Below are positions 7,119-17,137 of a stretch of 43,792 bases of DNA, piece by piece. This stretch comes from Paraburkholderia diazotrophica (GTDB lineage: Bacteria > Pseudomonadota > Gammaproteobacteria > Burkholderiales > Burkholderiaceae). The stretch spans positions 1 through 43,792 of the forward strand of contig NZ_FNYE01000054.1 of assembly GCF_900108945.1 (NCBI RefSeq), given 5' to 3'. A program made the translations under genes and the position numbers. The number at the start of each line of letters is the position of its first letter. The stretch's first letter is position 1. A model generated the notes under the pieces. It was not told the origin of the DNA. It was given only the letters and a program-made list of their open reading frames with translations, and did not search any database.

Positions 7119-8933
7119 ATGAACGTACGACTCCCCGAAACCGCCTCGATCCCCGAGCGCATTGCACAACTGCGCAGCGCGATGACGCAGCAAGGGCTCG
7201 CCGCCTGGCTGGTGCCGTCGGCCGATCCGCATCTCTCAGAATATCTGCCTGGCCGCTGGCAGGGCCGCGAGTGGCTGTCCGGGTTCACCGGCTCGGTCGG
7301 GACGCTGGTCGTGACGGCCGACTTCGCCGGCCTGTGGGTCGACAGCCGCTATTGGGTGCAGGCCGAAGCGCAACTGGCGGGCACGGGCATTCAGCTGATG
7401 AAAATGTTCGGCGGTCAGCTGACGTCGCCGCACATCGACTGGCTCGCGCAGAACGTGCCGGCGGGCGCGACGGTCGGCGTCGACGGCGCGGTGCTCGGCG
7501 TCGCGACGGCGCGTGCGCTGGGCGATGCGCTGACGGCGCGCGGCGTCAAGCTGCGCACCGACTTCGATCTGCTCGACATCGTCTGGCCGCAGCGTCCGGA
7601 ATTGCCGACGGGCGCCGTCTACGAGCACGTCGCGCCGCACGCGAGCGTCTCCCGCGCGGAGAAACTGGACCGGATTCGCCGCGCGATGCAGGAAAAGGGC
7701 GCGCAGTGGCATTTCATCTCGACGCTCGACGACCTCGCATGGCTGCTGAATCTGCGCGGCGCGGACGTGAACTACAACCCCGTGTTCGTCGCGCATGCGC
7801 TGATCGGGCTGGATTGCGCGTCGCTTTTCGTGACGGACGGCAAGGTGCCTGCTGAGCTGGCGGATTCGCTGGCACGCGACGGCATTCGCGTCGAGCCGTA
7901 CGCCAAGGCCGCCGACGCACTCGCCGCGCTGCCGGGCGGCCAGACGCTGCTGATCGACCCGCGCCGCATCACGTATGGCTTGCTGCAATCGGTGCCGGCG
8001 TCGGTGGAGATAGTCGAGTCGGTGAATCCGTCGACGTTCTTCAAGTCGCGCAAGACGGACGCCGAAGCCGCGCACGTGCGCGCGACGATGGAGCAGGACG
8101 GCGCGGCGCTCGCCGAATTCTTCGCGTGGTTCGAGGGCGCACTCGGCCGCGAAAAAATCACCGAACTGACGATCGATGAGAAGCTGACGGCGGCGCGCGC
8201 GCGTCGGCCGGGCTTCGTCACGCTGAGCTTCGCGACGATCGCCGGTTTCAACGCGAACGGCGCGATGCCGCACTATCGCGCGACGCCCGCCTCGCACTCG
8301 ACGATCGAAGGCAACGGCCTGCTGCTGATCGACTCGGGCGGCCAGTACCTGAGCGGCACGACGGACATCACGCGCGTCGTGCCCATCGGCACGATCAACG
8401 ACGAGCATCGCCGCGACTTCACGACGGTGCTGAAGGGCACGATGGCGCTCTCGCGCGCGAAGTTTCCGCGCGGCATCCGTTCGCCGATGCTCGACGCCAT
8501 CGCGCGCGCGCCCATCTGGGAAATGGGCGCTGACTACGGGCACGGCACGGGGCATGGTGTCGGCTATTTCCTGAATGTCCACGAAGGTCCGCAGGTGATC
8601 TCGCACTACGCGCCCGCCGAAGCGTGGACAGCGATGGAAGAGGGCATGATCACGTCGATCGAGCCGGGCATCTATCGTCCGGGCAAGTGGGGCATTCGCA
8701 TCGAGAATCTGGTGCTGAACCGTCCGGCGCAGAAAACCGAGTTCGGCGATTTCCTCGAATTCGAAACGCTGACGCTGTGCCCGATCGACACGCGCTGCAT
8801 CGCGCTGAACCTGCTGCGCGACGACGAGCGCGCGTGGCTCAACGCGTATCACGAGATGGTGCACGCGCGCGTGTCGCCGCATGTGTCGGGCGACGCGAAG
8901 GCGTGGCTCGAAACGCGCACGCAGCCGATCTGA
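7119..8933 (+). CDS. Xaa-Pro aminopeptidase (aminopeptidase P, M24B), long three-domain form
   Basis: 604 aa from the ATG at 7119, chosen because AGGTGA sits 7 bases upstream. Two creatinase-like N-terminal domains (about 1-300) precede the pita-bread catalytic domain. All five metal ligands are present: Asp405 (LIDSGGQ), Asp416 (TTDITR), His479 (HGTGHGVGYF), Glu515 (SIEPGIY) and Glu529 (RIENL). The length and the extra N-terminal domain match the XPNPEP1-like form rather than the 440-residue E. coli PepP. It releases N-terminal residues before proline and is cytoplasmic (no signal peptide). It follows the small membrane protein closely. Confidence 0.93.
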   Translation: MNVRLPETASIPERIAQLRSAMTQQGLAAWLVPSADPHLSEYLPGRWQGREWLSGFTGSVGTLVVTADFAGLWVDSRYWVQAEAQLAGTGIQLMKMFGGQLTSPHIDWLAQNVPAGATVGVDGAVLGVATARALGDALTARGVKLRTDFDLLDIVWPQRPELPTGAVYEHVAPHASVSRAEKLDRIRRAMQEKGAQWHFISTLDDLAWLLNLRGADVNYNPVFVAHALIGLDCASLFVTDGKVPAELADSLARDGIRVEPYAKAADALAALPGGQTLLIDPRRITYGLLQSVPASVEIVESVNPSTFFKSRKTDAEAAHVRATMEQDGAALAEFFAWFEGALGREKITELTIDEKLTAARARRPGFVTLSFATIAGFNANGAMPHYRATPASHSTIEGNGLLLIDSGGQYLSGTTDITRVVPIGTINDEHRRDFTTVLKGTMALSRAKFPRGIRSPMLDAIARAPIWEMGADYGHGTGHGVGYFLNVHEGPQVISHYAPAEAWTAMEEGMITSIEPGIYRPGKWGIRIENLVLNRPAQKTEFGDFLEFETLTLCPIDTRCIALNLLRDDERAWLNAYHEMVHARVSPHVSGDAKAWLETRTQPI

Positions 8934-8940
8934 CGCGCAG

Positions 8941-8973
8941 GACGCCGCGGCAGCCGCTCGTTGCGGCGGCGTC
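8941..8973 (+). terminator. GC-rich hairpin after the aminopeptidase gene
   Basis: GACGCCGC (8941-8948) pairs with GCGGCGTC (8966-8973) directly after the stop codon. There is no T-run, so it is at best a weak or Rho-assisted terminator or an mRNA-end stabiliser. Confidence 0.35.
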
Positions 8974-9049
8974 TCGCGCATCGGCGCCGCCGTGTTCTCT
9001 GCAAAAAAAATCGCCGCAAGAATAACCACCAACGAATAGCGAGGCCCGC

Positions 9050-9601
9050 ATGTCCGGTGTTGCCGTGATCGTCATCGACGTACAGCAGATGTTCTTCAGC
9101 GGCCCGTCGGCCGCTTATCGCGCCGGCGACGTGATCGACGGGATCAACCGGCTCACATCGGCTGCGCGCAATGCGAATGCGCCCGTCTTTTTCGTGCAGC
9201 ACGAAAGCGATGCGAATGGGCCGCTCGCGCACGGCAGCGATGCGTGGCAATTGCCTGCCGCACTCGTTCGCGAGCCGCAGGACTGTTCCATCTTCAAGAC
9301 CGTCGGCGATTCGTTCCAAGGGACGCCGCTTGCCGCCCAGCTTCAGCAAGGCGACATCGACGGCGTGATCCTCTGCGGCTACGCGACGGAGTTCTGCGTC
9401 AACGCCACGGCGCGTCGTGCCGAACTGCTCGGCCTGCGCACGACGGTCGTGTCCGACCTTCACACGACTCAGGACAAGCCGCACCTCGCCGCCGACAAGA
9501 TCGTCGAGCACCAGAACTTCGTCTGGGCCAATTCATCGATGACGGGCAAGCGCGTCAAGGTGCGTCCCCTCGCCGACATTCTGCAAACGGAGTTCGCATG
9601 A
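9050..9601 (+). CDS. Isochorismatase-family cysteine hydrolase
   Basis: 183 aa. The catalytic triad of the family is visible: Asp10 (VIVIDVQQMF), Lys83 (SIFKTVGDSF) and Cys116 (GYATEFCVNATAR), with the cis-peptide preceding the Cys loop. Members hydrolyse amides or vinyl ethers (nicotinamide, N-carbamoyl amides, isochorismate). The isochorismatase-specific context is missing, so the substrate is open. The stop overlaps the HAD gene start by 4 bases (ATGA), so the two are coupled. Codon use is like the neighbours. Confidence 0.9.
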   Translation: MSGVAVIVIDVQQMFFSGPSAAYRAGDVIDGINRLTSAARNANAPVFFVQHESDANGPLAHGSDAWQLPAALVREPQDCSIFKTVGDSFQGTPLAAQLQQGDIDGVILCGYATEFCVNATARRAELLGLRTTVVSDLHTTQDKPHLAADKIVEHQNFVWANSSMTGKRVKVRPLADILQTEFA

Positions 9602-10221
9602 CCATCAAGGCAGTCGTGTTCGATTTCGGCGGCGTGCTGATCGACTGGAGCCCCGAGTATCTGTACCGCGCGCTGATTCCCGACGACGCCGAGCGCCGCT
9701 GGTTCCTGTCCAATGTCTGCACGATGGACTGGGTGGTCCGCCAGGACGGCGGCCAGCCGATCACGGAAGGCACGGCCGAGCTGATCGAAAAGTTTCCTGA
9801 GCACGAGCCGCTGATTCGCGCGTTCTACGAGCGCTGGCACGAAATGGTCGCGGGCGTGCTCGATGACGGCGTCGCGACCGTCGAGAAGCTCGAAGCCGAA
9901 AACGTGCCGCTCTTCGGCCTGACGAACTGGTCGGACGAGACGTTTCCGTATGCGTGGGAGCACTATCCGGTGTTGCGCCGCTTCAAGGACATCGTCGTGT
10001 CAGGCCGCGTGAAGATGGTCAAGCCCGACCCGGCGATCTTCGATGAAATGCTGCGCCGGATTCGCGCGCATCTGCCGGATGTGCAGCCGCATGAACTCGT
10101 CTTCATCGACGACAACATCAAGAACGCCAACGCCGCAACCGAACTCGGCTGGCACGGCGTGCATCACACGAACGCCGATGAAACGGAAGCGAGACTGCGA
10201 GCGCTAGGCTTGCCTGTCTGA
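9598..10221 (+). CDS. HAD-superfamily hydrolase (haloacid dehalogenase/phosphatase-like)
   Basis: 207 aa. Motif I FDFGGVLIDW carries nucleophile Asp9. The +2 position is Gly rather than Asp, as in the YihX/dehalogenase-like group. Motif II is LTNWSDETF (Thr), motif III the Lys in VKMVKPDPAIF, and motif IV is VFIDDNIKNANAA. The helical cap is inserted between motifs I and II. It is probably a cytoplasmic sugar-phosphate or nucleotide phosphatase; the substrate is not readable. It is translated from an ATG overlapping the isochorismatase stop. It converges on the AsmA-like gene, with 34 bases between stops and no clear terminator. Confidence 0.88.
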   Translation: MTIKAVVFDFGGVLIDWSPEYLYRALIPDDAERRWFLSNVCTMDWVVRQDGGQPITEGTAELIEKFPEHEPLIRAFYERWHEMVAGVLDDGVATVEKLEAENVPLFGLTNWSDETFPYAWEHYPVLRRFKDIVVSGRVKMVKPDPAIFDEMLRRIRAHLPDVQPHELVFIDDNIKNANAATELGWHGVHHTNADETEARLRALGLPV

Positions 10222-10255
10222 GCGTGGCAGCCGGACACTGCCGCCGAAGCGAGCG

Positions 10256-11404
10256 TCATTGCCCAAGCAGATTCTTCAGCGCGTTGCCGAGTCCCTTCAC
10301 CGTTTCACCCGCGCCCTTCGCGACGCCTTCAGCGCTGACGCCGAGCGCTTTCGCGAAGTTCGCGCGCAACTCGGTCATCAGGCTTTCGTTGAGCTTGAAC
10401 TTCGGGTCGCGCAAATTGCCGTCGATCGTGAAGTGCAGCGTGATGTCGTCGCCATGCTTCTTGAGTGCGGCGACGGCGGCGCGGGTCGGAATCTGCATGA
10501 AGGTGTCGAGCGGATCGCCCGTGTCGGCCAGTTGCAGACGATGCAGCGTGATCGTGCCCGGCGCGTGGATGTGATAGCTGGTCACGGTCGCTGGCATGTT
10601 CAGGTCGAGCGTGCCGCCCGTTACCTGCGTTCTCGCGCCGGCCTTTTTCAGCAGATACGGATCGAGCGTGACGACGTCGACGCCGTGCAGCGTCGTGGTC
10701 GTCTGCGAATCCTTGCTGGCGACTTTCATCCAGCCGTCGAACGTCACCTTGCCGGTGTGCGCCGGACCCTTGATCGAGCCCCGGACCGACAGGTTGGTCG
10801 GTTCGGTGAGATCGGGCAGATGGATGTGGTCGACGCTGGCGCTCGCGTCGCTGACGACCACCTTGTACGGCGGCTTGCTCACCGATTCGTCGTAGAAGAC
10901 GAACTGGCCGTCTGCAAACGCGATGTGTTCGATGAGCTTTTCGGCGGGCAAGGGCGGCCGGCTCGACGCTGCGCCGCTCGCCGCGCTGGCGCCACTGGCC
11001 GCGTTCGCGGACTGGCTCACCGATTGCCGCAGCTTCGGCAGCAGTTCGAGACGACCGCTTGCCGTGCGCACCAGCGCGAGACTGAAGCCGCGCACCACGA
11101 CGCTTTTCATATGCACGCGATGCGCGAGCAGATCGCCGACATCGGGCGTCATCGTGATCTGCTCGGCGGTGAGCGAGTCGGCGGTCGGCCATTCTTTGGG
11201 TGCCGTCAGCCGCACGCGGTCGAGCGTGATCGACGTGAGGCCGACGTTGATGCTCTGCGCGCTGCCAATCGGCGCGAGCGCTTCGACGACGCGCTCTTTC
11301 ACTTCGTGTTGCACGAAATACAGCCCGCCGAGCGCGATCACGACGAGCAGCACGATCACGCCCGTCAAGGCCACCACCACGCGCTTGCCCGTCGATATCG
11401 CCAT
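10256..11404 (-). CDS. Membrane-anchored AsmA/DUF748-like protein
   Basis: 382 aa from the ATG at 11404, which has GGAG 5-8 bases upstream; a longer in-frame start is not supported. One N-terminal membrane anchor (about residues 8-30, VVVALTGVIVLLVVIALGGLYF) is followed by a long beta-rich periplasmic part with repeated short strands (SVVVRGFSLALVRTASGRLELL, FVFYDES). A low-complexity Ala/Ser/Gly linker lies near 135-150. A C-terminal amphipathic helix precedes the end (ANFAKALGVSAEGVAKGAGETVKGL). This resembles AsmA-like bridge proteins of the envelope, but no catalytic motif exists and the family call is by general pattern. Confidence 0.6.
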   Translation of the reverse strand: MAISTGKRVVVALTGVIVLLVVIALGGLYFVQHEVKERVVEALAPIGSAQSINVGLTSITLDRVRLTAPKEWPTADSLTAEQITMTPDVGDLLAHRVHMKSVVVRGFSLALVRTASGRLELLPKLRQSVSQSANAASGASAASGAASSRPPLPAEKLIEHIAFADGQFVFYDESVSKPPYKVVVSDASASVDHIHLPDLTEPTNLSVRGSIKGPAHTGKVTFDGWMKVASKDSQTTTTLHGVDVVTLDPYLLKKAGARTQVTGGTLDLNMPATVTSYHIHAPGTITLHRLQLADTGDPLDTFMQIPTRAAVAALKKHGDDITLHFTIDGNLRDPKFKLNESLMTELRANFAKALGVSAEGVAKGAGETVKGLGNALKNLLGQ

Positions 11405-11502
11405 GCCGTCTCCTCGTCTGCGTGTGACGAGCCAGCAAGCCATATGCCGTTCGCATCGAATCGCGCGAGCGTTCCGTCTGCGGACGGCGGCCCGGCGAAC
11501 GC

Positions 11503-13170
<1,668 letters not shown>

Positions 13171-13239
13171 TTGCGTGAGTTGGGGGCGTTGAGTGGATAC
13201 GGCACTAAGCGTGCCGGCGCCCGGGCGGGCGGATGTGTC

Positions 13240-13245
13240 ATTGTA
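13240..13245 (-). promoter_or_regulatory. Candidate -10 of the ettA promoter
   Basis: TACAAT on the minus strand, 70 bases upstream of the ettA ATG, in AAGTACAATGAC. No good -35 is seen at 16-18 bases. Its place between ettA and the palindromic block implies ettA does not need a promoter within that block. Confidence 0.35.
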
Positions 13246-13347
13246 CTTGGGTGTTTTCTCTTTCAGTCTTTCTGTCTGCGACGCTTTTTGGGTGTGTTTG
13301 CCTTTTCGCTGGCATCCGCGAATGCGTGGATATTTCAGCGTGCCGCT

Positions 13348-13569
13348 GGCATCCGCGATGCGCCTCGCGGCGCGGGCGTTGCCCCTGTGCGGGGCGGCAC
13401 TCACTTTCTTTGCCGCCGCAAAGAAAGTAAGCAAAGAAAGCGGGCTCACACCGCTAATGCTTGATGATTACCCACGGGCTCTCAACGTCCCCGTGATTCG
13501 CACGGCTGTGTGCTAACCCATGCTCGTTGCCAACGTTCTCGCTAAACGCCTCACCCGCTTCATGCACCC
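13348..13569. repeat. Left arm of a 222-bp imperfect inverted repeat
   Basis: This arm is the reverse complement of 13759-13980. The outer 145 bp (13348-13492 against 13836-13980) differ at only about 8 positions with no gaps. The inner 77 bp are weaker, roughly 70-75% identical. It contains the Burkholderia-type string TTTCTTTGCCGCCGCAAAG, itself a small palindrome, followed by AAGTAAGCAAAGAAAGCGGG. Short open frames here (such as FFAAAKKVSKESG) arise in both arms and are not genes. Tandem copies of CTGGCATCCGCG lie on its outer side (13309-13358). No transposase is nearby. Confidence 0.9.
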
Positions 13570-13758
13570 TTGGCATCGCCAAGTGTATCGGACGTTTCAG
13601 CGCCGCATGTCGGTAGTGAATGAGGCTGCTGTGTCGTACACGGCAACGCCCGCACTTGAGCCGCATCGCCTAGCGAGGGTGTCCTGTGCGGTGCGAATGC
13701 CTACACACAGTTTGCCGCAAAGGGGCGCGGGAATCTTCGATGTCGCGGGCTGTAACGC

Positions 13759-13980
13759 GGGAGCATGAAGCAGGTGAGGCGCTTGAGTAGTGCACTGGCA
13801 ACGAATGCACGTCAGCACGCTGCCGCGTGAAGGATGGGGACGTTGAGAGCTCGTGGGTAATCGTCAAGCATTGGCGGTATTAGCCCGCTTTCTTTGCTTA
13901 CTTTCTTTGCGGCGGCAAAGAAAGTGAGTGCCGCCCCGCACAGGGGCAACGCTAGCGCCGCGAGGCGCCTCGCGGATGCC
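13759..13980. repeat. Right arm of the 222-bp imperfect inverted repeat
   Basis: Mate of 13348-13569 in opposite orientation; the arms are equal in length and separated by a 189-base centre (13570-13758) that shows no recognisable gene. The homology also reaches outward: GCGTCGCAGACA at 14132-14143 answers TGTCTGCGACGC at 13273-13284. The whole block 13273-14143 thus looks like two head-to-head copies of one dispersed repeat. It fills the gap between ugpC (end 14155) and the ettA promoter. Confidence 0.9.
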
Positions 13981-14130
13981 CGCGATAGGGGCAAAGCAAA
14001 CCAACGCATCGCGGATGCCCGCGATAAGGCCAAATCAAACCAACGCATCGCAAATGCCCGCGATAAGGCCAAACCAAACCAAACCAAACCAACGCATCGC
14101 AAATGCCAGCGCAAGAGGCAAAAAACAAAC
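13966..14130. repeat. 39-bp tandem repeat, about four copies, with a 5-bp microrepeat
   Basis: Units begin at 13966, 14005, 14044 and 14093, each starting CGCMTCGCRRATGCC and ending in AAGGCCAAA-CAAACC-like sequence. A fifth partial unit starts at 14131. Unit three is 49 bp because the pentamer AAACC is present in extra tandem copies (14071-14090). The two middle units differ from each other at only a few bases. No spacers of unrelated sequence exist, so this is not a CRISPR array. Confidence 0.85.
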
Positions 14131-14154
14131 CGCGTCGCAGACAAAAGCAAAACC

Positions 14155-15243
14155 TCAATTCAACCGCCTACCATCTTCCTCATCAAAGAAGTGAAGATGC
14201 TGCGCAGGCAGCGCGATCTGAAGCATTTCACCGGCACTCGGCCGGTGCCCATGAGGCAGCCGCACGGTGACGTCGTGCTGCCCCCAGCGCCCATGCGCAA
14301 GATTATCCGCGCCGAGCAGTTCGCACGAATCGACGGCGAGCGTCGCGGCAGGCGCGCCGGGTTGTCCAGGCGTCATGTGCTCGGGCCGGATGCCGAGCAT
14401 GCACACGCGGCCCGCCACAACTTCACGGCTGATGCACGGCAGACGCTCAAGCGGCAGCTTCGGTCCATCGCCCGCGACTTCGAACGAAGCGCCGTCGTCG
14501 GCGATCCGGCCGTTCAGCAGATTCATCCCCGGCGAGCCGATGAAGCCCGCGACGAAAATCGTCGCGGGCCGCTCGTAGACTTCCGTCGGCGCGCCGATCT
14601 GCTCCGCGTGGCCGCGATTCATCACGATCACGCGCTGCGCGAGCGTCATCGCTTCGATCTGATCGTGCGTCACGTACAGGCTCGTCGTCTTGAGCCGGCC
14701 GTGCAGGCGCTGGATTTCGAGCCGCATCTGGACACGCAACCGCGCGTCGAGATTCGACAGTGGCTCGTCGAACAGAAACACGGCCGGCTCGCGCACGATC
14801 GCGCGGCCCATCGCGACGCGCTGCCGCTGTCCGCCCGACAGTTCGCGCGGCTTTCTCGCCAGCAGCGGTTCCAGCTCGAGAATCTTCGCGGCCGTCAGCA
14901 CGCGTGCATCGATCTTCGATTTCGGCAACCCGGCGATCTTCAGCGCGTAGCCCATGTTCTGCGCGACCGTCATGTGCGGGTAGAGCGCGTAGTTCTGAAA
15001 CACCATCGCGATGTTGCGATCTTTCGGTTCGAGATCGTTGACGACCTTGCCGTCGATCGCAATCTCGCCCTCGGTGACCGCTTCGAGGCCCGCGACCATG
15101 CGCAGCAACGTCGACTTTCCGCACCCCGACGGCCCGACCATCACGACGAACTCACCGTCGCGCACATCGGCGTTGATGCCGTGCAGGACGTTCTGCTTGC
15201 CGTCGTACGATTTCTTCACCCCTTTCAGCGTCAGTGCAGACAT
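14155..15243 (-). CDS. ugpC: sn-glycerol-3-phosphate ABC transporter, ATP-binding protein UgpC
   Basis: 362 aa. Walker A GPSGCGKST is at 37-45, the signature is LSGGQRQRVAMGRA, Walker B is VFLFDEPLSNLD and the switch is VTHDQIEAM. A C-terminal OB-type regulatory domain covers about 240-362, as in MalK/UgpC-type ATPases. It energises import of glycerol-3-phosphate and its diesters at the inner membrane with UgpA/UgpE. The sugar-importer ATPases look alike, so the name rests on the ugpB-A-E-C gene order. Between ugpE and this gene (78 bases) is a 13-bp minisatellite. The stop is followed directly by the palindromic repeat block. Confidence 0.93.
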   Translation of the reverse strand: MSALTLKGVKKSYDGKQNVLHGINADVRDGEFVVMVGPSGCGKSTLLRMVAGLEAVTEGEIAIDGKVVNDLEPKDRNIAMVFQNYALYPHMTVAQNMGYALKIAGLPKSKIDARVLTAAKILELEPLLARKPRELSGGQRQRVAMGRAIVREPAVFLFDEPLSNLDARLRVQMRLEIQRLHGRLKTTSLYVTHDQIEAMTLAQRVIVMNRGHAEQIGAPTEVYERPATIFVAGFIGSPGMNLLNGRIADDGASFEVAGDGPKLPLERLPCISREVVAGRVCMLGIRPEHMTPGQPGAPAATLAVDSCELLGADNLAHGRWGQHDVTVRLPHGHRPSAGEMLQIALPAQHLHFFDEEDGRRLN

Positions 15244-15263
15244 GGGTTTTTATCCTTGTTTTT

Positions 15264-15329
15264 CAGCACTCTTTTTCGGCCACATTTCTCAGCCTCATTT
15301 TTCGGCATTCAATTTCCGGCCTCATTTCT
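15264..15329. repeat. 13-bp minisatellite between ugpE and ugpC
   Basis: Five tandem units on the plus strand: 15264-15276, 15277-15289, 15290-15302, 15303-15316 (14 bp) and 15317-15329. Consensus CRGCCTCATTTYT (minus strand RAAATGAGGCYG). The last unit carries the final codons and stop of ugpE, and the array ends about 20 bases before the ugpC start codon. Confidence 0.8.
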
Positions 15330-16167
15330 CAGCATCAATGAGGCCGCGCACGAACCAGCGCTGCATCGCCAGCACGACGACGAGCGGCGGCAGCATCGCG
15401 AGCAGCGTCGCGGCCATCACGAGATGCCATTCGGTCGCCGTGTCGCCGGAAGCGATCATGCTCTTGATGCCCACCACGGACGTCGTCAGCGATTGCTGGC
15501 TCGTGATCAGGATCGGCCACAAGTACTGGTTCCAGCCGTAGATGAACGTGATCACGAAGAGTGCCGCGAGATTCGTCTTCGAGAGCGGCAGCACGACGTC
15601 CCAGAAGAAGCGCAGCGGCCCCGCGCCATCGATGCGCGCGGCTTCCATCAGCTCGTCGGGCAGCGTCAGGAAGAACTGGCGGAACAGAAACGTCGCGGTG
15701 GCAGACGCGATCAGCGGCAGCGTGAGCCCGGCGTACGTGTTGCTCAGATGCATCGACGACACGACCTGCACGGTCGGAAAGATGCGCACTTCGACCGGCA
15801 GCATCAGCGTGATGAAGATCAGCCAGAACGCGGCGCTGCGGCCCGGAAAGCGGAAGAACACGATCGCGAAAGCCGAGACGATCGACACGGCGATCTTGCC
15901 GATCGCGATCACGAGCGCCATCACGAGACTGTTGAGCAGCATCGCGCCGAACGGGCTGGCCGCGTTGCCCGTGCCGTGCGTCCAGATATTCGCGACGTTC
16001 TCGAACAGATGCGTGCTGGGCACCAGCGAAAGCGGCACGCTGAACACTTCATGCTCGCTCATCGTCGCCGCGCAGAACGCGACGTAGACGGGAAACACGA
16101 CCAGCAGCACGCCGACGATCAGCACGGCGTGGCAGAAGAGGTCGAAGCCGCGGCGATTCTCGATCAT
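15322..16167 (-). CDS. ugpE: sn-glycerol-3-phosphate ABC transporter permease UgpE
   Basis: 281 aa from the ATG at 16167. Six membrane segments: one near residues 13-30 (VLIVGVLLVVFPVYVAF), then the conserved permease core. The EAA loop for contact with the ATPase reads ELMEAARIDGAGPLRFFWDVVLPL. MalG-type topology, as expected for UgpE; E. coli UgpE is also 281 aa. The start overlaps the ugpA stop by 4 bases (ATGA), so the two permeases are coupled and likely made in equal amounts. The C-terminal codons (DAEK) form part of the 13-bp repeat array. Confidence 0.94.
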   Translation of the reverse strand: MIENRRGFDLFCHAVLIVGVLLVVFPVYVAFCAATMSEHEVFSVPLSLVPSTHLFENVANIWTHGTGNAASPFGAMLLNSLVMALVIAIGKIAVSIVSAFAIVFFRFPGRSAAFWLIFITLMLPVEVRIFPTVQVVSSMHLSNTYAGLTLPLIASATATFLFRQFFLTLPDELMEAARIDGAGPLRFFWDVVLPLSKTNLAALFVITFIYGWNQYLWPILITSQQSLTTSVVGIKSMIASGDTATEWHLVMAATLLAMLPPLVVVLAMQRWFVRGLIDAEK

Positions 16168-17048
16168 GAGTATTGAACCCTTCGCTCGATGAAGCGGAAC
16201 TGCACGACAGTCAGCCCGACGACGATCACCATCAGCACGACCGATTGCGCGCCCGAGCTGCCGATGTCGAGTCCCTGGAAGCCTTCGGCGAAGATCTTGT
16301 AGATCAGCGTGCGCGTGGACTGCGCGGGGCCGCCGCCCGTCGCGGCATCGATGATCGGGAAGGTGTCGAAGAACGCGTAGACGAGATTGACGACGAGCAG
16401 AAAAAACGTCGTCGGCGACAGCAGCGGCAACGCGACGCCGAAGAAGCGCCGCACGGGACCCGCGCCGTCGATCGCGGCCGCTTCGATCAGCGAGCGTGGA
16501 ATCGCCTGAAGACCCGCATAGAAGAACAGGAAGTTGTAGCTGACCTGCTTCCACACCGATGCGAGCACGACGAGGAACATCGCCTGACCGGGATTGAGCG
16601 CGTGATTCCACACGATGCCCGCCTTGCCGAGCGCGAAGGTCACGAGACCGATGCTCGGGTTGAACAGAAACGACCACAGCACGGCCGCAATCGCGGGCGC
16701 GACGGCGTACGGCCAGATCAAAAGCGTCTGATAGGCTTTTGCGCCGCGCGTCACGCGATCGGCGCAGGCGGCGAGCAGCAGCGAGATCGCGAGCCCGGAA
16801 CCGGTGACGAGCGCGCAGAAGATTAGCGTCGTTTCGAACGACGACAGGTACAGCGGATCGGCGAACAGCTGCCTGAAATTGCCGAGTCCGACGAATTCCC
16901 TCGACGTGCCGAACGCGTCCTGAGTCTGCGTCGATTCCCAGAGCGCTTCGCCCGCGGGCAACAGGAAGAACAGCAGCGTAATCGCGAGCTGGGGCGCGAC
17001 GAGCAGATAAGGCAGGGAGCTGGTGCCGAAGCGGGAGCGCTTGTCCAT
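16164..17048 (-). CDS. ugpA: sn-glycerol-3-phosphate ABC transporter permease UgpA
   Basis: 294 aa from the ATG at 17048, chosen because GGAAGGA lies 6 bases upstream; an in-frame codon 15 bases further up is less good. Six membrane segments, beginning with YLLVAPQLAITLLFFLLPAG. The EAA loop is SLIEAAAIDGAGPVRRFFGVALPLL. MalF-type permease half, partner of UgpE. It lies 89 bases after ugpB and overlaps ugpE. E. coli UgpA is 295 aa. Confident by order and family. Confidence 0.94.
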   Translation of the reverse strand: MDKRSRFGTSSLPYLLVAPQLAITLLFFLLPAGEALWESTQTQDAFGTSREFVGLGNFRQLFADPLYLSSFETTLIFCALVTGSGLAISLLLAACADRVTRGAKAYQTLLIWPYAVAPAIAAVLWSFLFNPSIGLVTFALGKAGIVWNHALNPGQAMFLVVLASVWKQVSYNFLFFYAGLQAIPRSLIEAAAIDGAGPVRRFFGVALPLLSPTTFFLLVVNLVYAFFDTFPIIDAATGGGPAQSTRTLIYKIFAEGFQGLDIGSSGAQSVVLMVIVVGLTVVQFRFIERRVQYS

Positions 17049-17137
17049 CGACGTCCTTCCCAACGGTGAGCGAATCAGGCGCGCTTCGCTGTTTCATTCA
17101 ACTTCATACAGCGGCGAAGACGCGCCCCTGGTGACAA

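Noticed and set aside
8941..8973. Strong terminator after aminopeptidase P
   Set aside because: Good stem but no T-run on either strand; listed only at low confidence.
7236..9032. 598-codon minus-strand open frame
   Set aside because: Antisense of the aminopeptidase P gene, whose five metal ligands are intact; the antisense product is Arg-rich with no motif.
13348..13980. Insertion sequence or MITE with a transposase
   Set aside because: No transposase frame in the 189-base centre and no clear target duplication seen; kept only as a repeat of unknown origin.
13966..14130. Possible CRISPR array
   Set aside because: Units are contiguous with no unique spacers and no cas genes are present.
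13812..14150. Short open frames with FFAAAKKVSKESG-like peptides in both palindrome arms
   Set aside because: They come from the same repeated DNA read in both orientations, not from a conserved protein gene.
13894..16176. 760-codon plus-strand open frame
   Set aside because: It runs antisense through ugpC and ugpE and through the repeats; the translation is Arg/His-rich with no domain. A GC-rich shadow frame.
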